This document shows, piece after piece, positions 7,115-12,543 of a stretch of DNA of 12,543 nt. Origin of the DNA: Candidatus Schekmanbacteria bacterium (lineage in GTDB: Bacteria > CSSED10-310 > JACPHN01); NCBI GenBank assembly GCA_016188575.1, contig JACPHN010000271.1:1-12543 (forward strand), given 5' to 3'. The notes beneath the pieces are model-generated. The model saw only the letters and a program-made list of their open reading frames with translations. It was not told the DNA's origin and searched no databases. Every line of letters begins with the position of its first letter. Within the stretch, counting starts at the first letter, position 1. The translations under genes and the position numbers were made by a program.

Positions 7115-7142
7115 CCTCAGCGTTCTCGGCGTTCTCCGCGGT
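7115..7142 (-). repeat. Right inverted repeat flanking the GxxExxY gene
   Basis: This is the inverted partner of 6685-6712 (22 of 28 matches on the opposite strand). Its inner edge merges with the Shine-Dalgarno sequence of the GxxExxY gene (7112-7118), so the repeat pair brackets exactly one gene, with little else. Confidence 0.6.
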
Positions 7143-7535
7143 TGCCTGCGGAGAATCGTACGAATGTTCACGTTATTATGCATAGCCTCCCAAGTTGTCA
7201 CGCCAGTGGCGAACGGGCGCTGCACCGATGGGGCCCTCGATCCACCGGCGGAAAGCCATCGATGCGATGGCTGAGCGGTGATCTGGGTTGCGTCTTCACC
7301 AGCGCCGTACGGTCATGACTGAAGCGCGACCAGACGCAGGCGGGCGACGCGGGGACAGAGGGGCCGCGACGAGACGCGTGTACGCCGGTCGGCTCGCCTC
7401 GGCAAGCTGGCGGCATGACCGGACGCGGGCGGGCGGGATTCGATGCTCCGCTTGTGGGAACCGAGTGAGGAGGTGATGAATCCAGGAGCCTCTTGTTGCC
7501 CGTCACCGGCCGCGCGTCGCCGGCGGCGCCGCGGT
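7143..7535. other. Non-coding stretch of about 390 bases
   Basis: No supportable gene on either strand; the short open frames lack family resemblance and ribosome-binding sites. It holds one perfect palindrome, AGCCATCG-ATG-CGATGGCT (7254-7272). On the minus strand this hairpin is followed by only TTTCC, so it is at best a weak terminator for the A' gene reading toward it. Near 7160-7200 an AT-richer patch contains CATAAT on the minus strand, a possible but poor -10 for the GxxExxY gene. Confidence 0.5.
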
Positions 7536-8503
7536 CTACCAGCCATTTCCGCCGAGGAATCGAGCGATCCGCCCCTGGACTTCCCGCTCGACCTCCGCGA
7601 GCCGGGCCTTGGGGTCGAAAGCGGGGTACAGCTTGCCCATCGAGGGGCGCGGTTCGTAGCCAGGGGCGACCTGTTCGACCTTCCCGCGCAGCTTCTCGAG
7701 ATACCGTTCGAGCAGATCGGCAGCCAGGTCGTAGCGCTTCAAGTCCATGTCCGCGATGTCGGCGGCCTGCTCGTAGGTGCCGGGGGTTTCCGGATCCTCC
7801 GCGATCGCCTTGACGTACCACTCGAGCTTTTTCGCCGGGAGCGGCTCCGCTTCGGCGCGGTCTCGCGCCCACAGCGCGCGGGTGAATGGCGTGTCGCGAT
7901 TGCACATCACAAACCCGGAGTGCCCCGTGACGATGCCGCCATCGGTCCAGGTTGCCGAGCAATCAAGGTCGTAGCGGCCCGGATCCAGCTTCTCGGTAGC
8001 TCGCCGGGGACGGTAACGGAAAAGTGCGGCAGGCTCTGCCGGACACCGCCAGAGGGGAACTGATACCGGTCCTCGACCGGGTGGTCCGTATAGGGTTGCC
8101 AGGCGAGGGGTATCCGCACCCCCTTGTCGCTGAGCAGGACACAGGCGATTGACTCGATCCACTGGCGGGTGAGAATGACAATCGGGTAGCCCTCGGGAAG
8201 CTCACCGGTTTCCGGGAAGTGCATTCTTTGTTCACGAGATAGCGATTCGGAGCGGGTTGGCTGGTGCTTACTGCCAACGTGGAGGTAGAACTGCAGCCTC
8301 GCCCCCCGCGGCATCGGGCATGACCTCCAGCCAGCCTCGATGGCGCCGAAAAAGGACCCAAATTCGGGACAGTACCAGCCCCAGACGCGCATGCGCAACG
8401 AGATCTGCTTCGCTGGCACCGGAGCGCCCTCCTGGGCAACGGCGAGGGCTCCCGCGGCCGGACCGAAAGTCAGCAGAGCCAGGGTCAAGTGCGAGGTCTT
8501 CAT
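7536..8503 (-). pseudogene. A' : second copy of the signal-peptide/TPR-like protein, frameshifted
   Basis: Paralogue of the protein at 9317-10300. ATG 8503 starts a Sec signal peptide (MKTSHLTLALLTFGPAAGAL, then AVAQ). The first frame carries IVILTRQWIESIACVLLSDK and ends its homology at SVTVPGEL. Homology resumes one base out of frame with ATEKLDPGRYDLDCSATWTDGG and continues to GGNGW at 7536. One missing base near 8000-8002 explains this. Restoring it gives 322 aa against 327 for the intact paralogue. The C-terminal half has helical, TPR-like repeats (YDLAADLLERYLEKL). The start overlaps the end of B' as ATGA, so the pair is translationally coupled. Function unknown; probably extracytoplasmic. 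Two cysteines (SIAC, DLDCSA) are shared with the paralogue. Confidence 0.85.
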
Positions 8504-9316
8504 GGTGTCCAATCCTTGATATTGAAGCCCAGGCTGTCCTCGTCGCGCGTGCCCGGGCCGCAGAGCTTGGTGAAGATCGTCACGTGGGAATAATCCGGCG
8601 TCCCCCAGGCATTGACCGCCTGGTAGATGTCCCAGATGGGTGCCTTCAATACGCAGGGCGCGCCCTTGGCCTTTTCTTGGAGGAGGCACGCCAGGTCGAC
8701 TGGCGCGCACGCGTCGGGATTGCCGTGCTCGTTCAGGCTACTGGCGTGCAGCATCTCGTGGGCGAAGACGTTGGGGTGACGCGCTCCAGCAGCGCCGAAT
8801 CTGCGGTTGGCATGTTTGGCGAGATGCAATCAGGAGCCAACACCGGGTTGATCCAACGCGGCGTGCCGAAGCCCGCGGTTTGCCCCCACATGTACGGCTG
8901 GCAGGGATATCCCGGCTTGGAGGTCATTACGTTCACTACCATCGCCCACTGCTCGCCGCCCGCCGGAGTGGCGCGATGTGCCGCGAGGTGGGCGTAGGGC
9001 GCCAGCGTGCTCGCCATCGGGCCGTCGGGAAAAACCCATTCCCGCTGGTGCACGCGGGTCCCATCCTTGTCGTCCCCGGATAATCCGCTTAGCCTTTGCC
9101 GGTTGACCAGGAAGAGTCCTTGGTGAGCGGGTCCGCCCGAAGGTGCGGCGGCGAGATGGTGTCCTGTCCCCGAGATTCCGGGGCGGCTGCCGGAATGCCG
9201 TTTCGACCCGGAGGAGATCCGGTTGCAGCTCTCGCCGCGGGAGCTGCCGTAGCGCTGGCGGGACGTCGAGACGTCGCGCGCCTCGACTCGTAGGTGGCGA
9301 CGGTCTCGCCGAAGAG
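8500..9316 (-). pseudogene. B' : truncated second copy of the HExxH protein, with frame breaks
   Basis: Homologous to the C-terminal third of the gene at 10516-12543. The last piece reads NVFAHEMLHASSLNEHGNP to NIKDWTP and stops at 8500. Upstream, in another frame, lie REWVFPDGPMASTLAPYAHL and GTPRWINPVLAPDCISPN. Further upstream, in a third frame, is ISPPHLRADPLTK, matching PPPHVRTDP of the intact copy. Each join needs one added base (near 8773-8776, inside a run of four Gs, and near 9117). The zinc motif HEMLH and four downstream cysteines match the intact paralogue. Beyond about 9150 the homology fades, and the N-terminal 450 or more residues are absent. No convincing start codon exists; the 5' limit given is simply the stop of gene A. 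Probably a remnant of a tandem duplication. Confidence 0.72.
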
Positions 9317-10300
9317 CTATTGCATCCCGAGGGCCCTCTCGCCGGCGCGGAAGCCCGCGATGGCTCTCTCGAGCTCGGCCTCGATCTCCTTCAGCTCCGC
9401 CTCCGGGTCGAACCACCGCCGGTCGTGGGGGATCACGTTGGCAGTGTATTCGAAGGCCCGGTAACCGGGGGTGCCGTGCTCGACGTTCCATCTCAAGGCC
9501 GCCACGTATTTCTCCAGGTAATCGGCGGCGCGATCGTACTCGCCGCGTTTGGCGGCGGCCAGACACGCCCAATAGTAGATGCCGGGAACTGTGGTTTTTT
9601 CCGCCGCGGCCGCGAGAAAGTGGTCGAGGGATTCCGATTCGCAGCCGAGCCGGGGGAATTGGCAATAAATGCCCCACTGGAAGTAGTACAGCGCCCGGGA
9701 ATCGGCGGAGTCGTTCGCGAGGATGGTGAGCGGCTGCTCGACGCGCACGAGCGACCCATCGGCCCAGACCGCGGAGCACGCGATGCGGTGATCTCCCACT
9801 GGCAGCGGCGCGGTCACGGTGCCGCTGAGGGCCACGTCGAAACGCGGGAGCGGGATTGGGTACTGCAGGCCCCGGCCAGGCTCGAAAGACACCCGATAGG
9901 ACGGCTCGAGATCGCCGTTGCCCATGCGATACTCCCACCAGGAAAACGGCACGTCCCCGCCGTCGGTGACCTCGATCCGGCACTGCACCGACTGCAGCCA
10001 CTCGCGGGTGAAGACCACCTCTCTTGGATGGGGTCCGCCCGGCTGCCACTCGTCCCGCTCGAGGCGCGGGCTGAAGAAGGCGATCCTGAAGGCGTACGGC
10101 GCGCCGCGCACCGCAATCGTCGAGGTGATGATGCGGGCGAAATCCGGCGATAGCAGATCGTAGGCGCGCCCCAGCAGGTCGTCGCCGGGGCGCGAGTAGC
10201 TCGTGCTCGACAGCCTGATCCCCACCAGCGGGGTCTCCTCCGCTGCCGCGACCACCGCGGCGAGCAGCAGCACGGCCAAAGCGGCGGCGCGGCAAGCCAT
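9317..10300 (-). CDS. A : secreted or periplasmic protein with TPR-like C-terminus, unknown function
   Basis: A 327-aa intact protein. ATG 10300 begins a clear Sec signal peptide (MACRAAALAVLLLAAVVAAA, cleavage near residue 20). The N-terminal half looks beta-rich, with EVVFTREWLQSVQCRIEV (about 94-111) and HRIACSAVWADGS (171-183); these match the paralogue A' around both cysteines. The C-terminal half is helical, with TPR-like packing (YWACLAAAKRGEYDRAADYL, 243-262, then EKYVAALRW) and a charged terminal helix (ELKEIEAELERAIAGF). I do not recognise the family. It follows gene B by 215 bases. An in-frame ATG at 10513 would add 71 residues, but these are translated from palindromic repeats and would precede the signal peptide, so it is rejected. 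Duplication alongside a B-type gene suggests a functional pair. Confidence 0.85.
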   Translation of the reverse strand: MACRAAALAVLLLAAVVAAAEETPLVGIRLSSTSYSRPGDDLLGRAYDLLSPDFARIITSTIAVRGAPYAFRIAFFSPRLERDEWQPGGPHPREVVFTREWLQSVQCRIEVTDGGDVPFSWWEYRMGNGDLEPSYRVSFEPGRGLQYPIPLPRFDVALSGTVTAPLPVGDHRIACSAVWADGSLVRVEQPLTILANDSADSRALYYFQWGIYCQFPRLGCESESLDHFLAAAAEKTTVPGIYYWACLAAAKRGEYDRAADYLEKYVAALRWNVEHGTPGYRAFEYTANVIPHDRRWFDPEAELKEIEAELERAIAGFRAGERALGMQ

Positions 10301-10323
10301 TCCGGCCCCGCACCTGTTCACCA

Positions 10324-10341
10324 CCCCCGGCGTTGCGGGGG
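10324..10341. repeat. REP-like palindrome, second of three
   Basis: CCCCCG-GCGTTG-CGGGGG, followed by a purine-rich GGAGGGGAGG stretch. Its layout resembles the element at 6610-6623. It lies 24 bases upstream of the start codon of gene A. Confidence 0.5.
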
Positions 10342-10438
10342 GAGGGGAGGAGAGGGGCCTGCGACGCCCGACCGAAACGATGATCGAGGCCGCCATTCTC
10401 GCCCTGTTCTCTGGCCGGTTCGAGACCCGGTCGACGGC

Positions 10439-10469
10439 GGTCGGGGCGGGTTTGGAACCCGCTCCGACC
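10439..10469. repeat. Long palindrome (14-bp arms), third REP-like element
   Basis: Arms GGTCGGGGCGGGTT (10439-10452) and AACCCGCTCCGACC (10456-10469) pair at 13 of 14 positions around a three-base loop. Translated, it gives the VGAGxKPAPT string often seen as a spurious peptide in deltaproteobacterial annotations, which marks it as a member of a known dispersed repeat type. It lies about 50 bases after the stop of gene B and could end or stabilise its transcript. Confidence 0.65.
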
Positions 10470-10515
10470 CAAACGCGTTGCCGGCCTGAACGCCGGCGGC
10501 GATTCTGGCTCATTC

Positions 10516-12543
10516 CTACCAATCCTTGATGTCGAGCTTGCCCTGGTCCTTGTCTTGGGACGCCGGACCGCACAGCTCGTAGTCGACGGTGACGTGGGAG
10601 TAGTCGGGAGGCGAGCCGGCGTGGTTGGCCTGGTAGACCGCCCACGCCGGCGCCCTGAGGGTGCAGCGGTCGCCGCCGGCTTCTTCGCGCAGCGCGCACT
10701 CCAGGGCCTGCTGCGGCGGGTCGACCGGGCACTGCTCGGGGTGGCCGTGGTCGTCGATGCTGCTGGCGTGCAGCAGCTCGTGGGCGGCGATGTTGCGGAT
10801 CAGGTAATCCTGAAAGGCCGGGGGCGCCGGCTTGGTGTCCAGTCTGATCTGGTCGATGGCGACCTTGCTGGGGCCGGAGCGGCCTGGCGAATCGGCCCGG
10901 TCGGTCATGCCCCAATAGTACTCTCTGGGCATAACGAAGGTGAGTGTTTTCAACCACGCGGCGTGTTGTAACTGCCCACTCTGCACGGCGCCGTGGGGGT
11001 TGACCGCCAGCCACGGCGTGACGTCGGTGCCGTTGGGAACCACCCGCGAAACCAGCGCGATGTCGGTCGCCGACCCATAGCCCAGTTGAAATCCGCCGAG
11101 ATCGGCCTCGACCAGCACGAACAGGTTCTTGTTCTTCGGGTCGGTGCGGACGTGCGGCGGCGGGTTGCTGGTGCCGAAGACGAAGCCGCGAAACTCGTCG
11201 TAAGCCACCAGCCCGTCTCCCGGCAGCGAGATCCTCGCGTACCGATCGATATCCTGGTCGGCGAGCGGGTCGATGGCCAGGCGGGGCGCACCCGCCCGGA
11301 GCGGGGTGATCCAGTTGCCGTCGGGGATCGCCTCTCCCGGGCGGGTGGGGGGAATCTGCATCACCTTGTCCGCGTCGGTGGCCGGAGGCGCGAGCGGGTC
11401 GAGGCCGATGGGGATCGGGGTCGCCGCATAGTCCGGGGTCCAGCGCGCGGCGAAGAAGCCCTTGGCGCCGAAGTCGGTGGATTGCGCCGTGAATTGCACG
11501 ACGTCTTTGGGTGCCTTTGGGGCGACGTGGTCGTAGGTGGCCGTCCAGTAGGCGGTGCGACCGTCGTTGAAGAACGAATGCACGCCGGCGGCGAACGGGT
11601 CGACCCACGGCGCGGCCCACGGGGTCGTCGTCGCGGCCGTGGTCTGCGCGCCCGCGGTCACCAGGGTGAAGATCATGTCGTCCTGGTTCGCGGGCACCGA
11701 CCCGAGCGGCCAGTTGCCCGCGATCCCGGGGAAGCGGCTCGTGGCGAAGGCGAGCTCGAGCTTCGCCTTGCTCAGCGCAAAGGTCGGTTTCACGGCGATA
11801 CCGAAGGTCAGGGTGCTGCCGGCGGGCGCGCCGGGGTTGGCGATGTCGCCTTCGGGGAGGTAACCGGGCGGCGGGCCGTTTTGCAGCCAGGCGTGCCAGG
11901 CCCGCCAGGTCGCCGGCACCCGCTGCTTGGTGGCTGTCGTCGTGGTCGCGCCGGCGCTCTTGTCGAACGGGGTCGTCACCGTCGACTCGCCGGAGAACCC
12001 CGAAATCGACCGGTCGGCCTCGAGCTTCGCGCCGAAGCCCGTGGCCACGAGAGGGTCGGCGAAGTCGTAGCACTCGTGGGACCGCGATCCGTCCGGCTCC
12101 TGCATGCGCAGCACCGTGAGCGTGCCGCTTGCGAGGTCGAGCGGCGGCTCGAGCTCCGCCACGCCGGAGAGGAGGTCGGCCCGGTCGCGCTCGAGGTGCG
12201 CGACGAAGCGCACCGGCTTGCCCGGGTAGAACCACGCCTTGTAGATCCTGCCGTCGTCCGGCGTCGTCACCGCCACCACCTCGTCGCCGCCGAGCGCGTA
12301 GCCGAACAGGGCCGGCTCGGTGGTGACCCGCAGCCAGTCGCCGCCGTCCTCGTGTTTGTGCCACGCCGGGGAACCGTCGTAGATCTGCACGTTCCATGCC
12401 CCGTGGCGGCGCACGGAGCCGCTGAGCTTCAGCCCCGAGAGCGAGGGGAGCGGTTGCGCCACGGACTCGACCTTCAGGTCGAGGTCGATGTTCCAGATCT
12501 CGACCGTGTCGGCCGCCCGCGCCGCGACGACGTTGCTTTCGGC
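10516..12543 (-). CDS. B : large HExxH zincin-like protein, probably extracytoplasmic, 5' end beyond the window
   Basis: 675 residues are visible and the frame is open to the right edge; a GTG at 12462 is not convincing as a start because coding-like sequence (VEIWNIDLDLKVES) continues above it. The N-terminal two thirds are beta-rich with threonine-rich stretches, as in extracellular proteins. At about 442 is GDGLVAYDEFRGFVFG, then HVRTDPKNKNLFVLVEADLG (464-483). A zinc-binding motif HELLHASSIDDHGH starts at residue 588: His588, Glu589, His592, with Asp598, His599 or His601 as possible third ligand. The spacing differs from the HExxHxxGxxH of metzincins. Four cysteines after the motif are conserved in B' and suggest disulfides. 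A metalloprotease role is inferred from the motif only. TAG at 10516; gene A follows. Confidence 0.8.
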   Translation of the reverse strand, partial: AESNVVAARAADTVEIWNIDLDLKVESVAQPLPSLSGLKLSGSVRRHGAWNVQIYDGSPAWHKHEDGGDWLRVTTEPALFGYALGGDEVVAVTTPDDGRIYKAWFYPGKPVRFVAHLERDRADLLSGVAELEPPLDLASGTLTVLRMQEPDGSRSHECYDFADPLVATGFGAKLEADRSISGFSGESTVTTPFDKSAGATTTTATKQRVPATWRAWHAWLQNGPPPGYLPEGDIANPGAPAGSTLTFGIAVKPTFALSKAKLELAFATSRFPGIAGNWPLGSVPANQDDMIFTLVTAGAQTTAATTTPWAAPWVDPFAAGVHSFFNDGRTAYWTATYDHVAPKAPKDVVQFTAQSTDFGAKGFFAARWTPDYAATPIPIGLDPLAPPATDADKVMQIPPTRPGEAIPDGNWITPLRAGAPRLAIDPLADQDIDRYARISLPGDGLVAYDEFRGFVFGTSNPPPHVRTDPKNKNLFVLVEADLGGFQLGYGSATDIALVSRVVPNGTDVTPWLAVNPHGAVQSGQLQHAAWLKTLTFVMPREYYWGMTDRADSPGRSGPSKVAIDQIRLDTKPAPPAFQDYLIRNIAAHELLHASSIDDHGHPEQCPVDPPQQALECALREEAGGDRCTLRAPAWAVYQANHAGSPPDYSHVTVDYELCGPASQDKDQGKLDIKDW

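Larger units (their letters stand above)
10301..10515. other. Spacer between B and A made largely of palindromic repeats
   Basis: These 215 bases separate the intact B-A pair, whereas the second copy overlaps by four bases. They contain two palindromes, at 10324-10341 and 10439-10469. The sequence resembles inserted repeat material rather than a coding or leader region. Confidence 0.55.

Noticed and set aside
6601-7142. CRISPR array or tandem repeat near the G-rich palindrome and purine-rich repeats
   Set aside because: Only one inverted pair and single palindromes are present; there is no regular repeat-spacer pattern.
7254-7272. Perfect 8-bp-arm palindrome as a rho-independent terminator
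   Set aside because: No proper T-tract on either side (only TTTCC on the minus strand), and it is over 250 bases from the nearest stop codon.
9143-10153. Plus-strand open frame of 336 codons opposite gene A
   Set aside because: Antisense to a gene supported by a signal peptide and a paralogue; no independent coding evidence.
8733-10472. Minus-strand frame of 579 codons
   Set aside because: Most of it is an out-of-frame reading of gene A. Only about the last 120 codons hold B' homology, reported as part of the pseudogene.
9317-12397. Single 1026-codon minus-strand frame covering both B and A
   Set aside because: Only its last 327 codons (gene A) look like protein. The upstream part is the wrong frame of gene B, rich in Arg and Ala, so this is not a fusion.

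Overview
The window is GC-rich, densely coding DNA. The gene order dtd-xerD-site-2 protease-scpA on one strand resembles the chromosomes of deltaproteobacteria in the broad sense (Desulfobacterota, Myxococcota, Binatota and relatives). Exported proteins with C-terminal anchors and REP-like palindromes fit that picture, but there is no rRNA or other marker here, so the lineage is a guess. Nearly all genes lie on the minus strand; the exception is a 73-residue orphan protein on the plus strand.

Left part (1-3800). The window opens inside an IS607-family serine recombinase gene of visibly lower GC. It sits just downstream of scpA, where scpB would usually follow. Then, reading leftward, comes a housekeeping operon: dtd (3398-2922), xerD (2898-1975), an M50 site-2 protease (1887-1258) and scpA (1261-509, ATGA overlap with the protease gene). 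A divergent promoter region at 3400-3510 also serves the small plus-strand gene (3543-3764).

Middle part (3685-6540). A secreted or anchored PD40-type beta-propeller protein lies directly downstream of glpK (glycerol kinase). glpK has a good Shine-Dalgarno sequence and a plausible sigma70 promoter. The PD40 gene's ribosome-binding site is buried in a hairpin, and its 3' end overlaps the small gene in antisense.

Right part (6600-12543). This is an accessory region. A GxxExxY-family gene, flanked by imperfect inverted repeats, is broken by one missing base. Next comes a duplicated two-gene module, read right to left. Gene B (10516 to beyond the right edge) encodes a large protein with an HExxH zinc-protease-like motif and conserved cysteines. 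Gene A (9317-10300) encodes a signal-peptide protein with a TPR-like C-terminus. A truncated, frame-disrupted second copy, B' (8500 to about 9316) and A' (7536-8503), follows, with B' and A' overlapping by ATGA. The repeated B-A pairing suggests the two products work together outside the cytoplasm. I do not recognise this pair as a described system, and it is the best candidate for something new here.

Four reading-frame breaks between 6900 and 9120 are all single missing bases. Either this accessory block is decaying or the consensus contains indel errors. No tRNA, rRNA or CRISPR array was seen.
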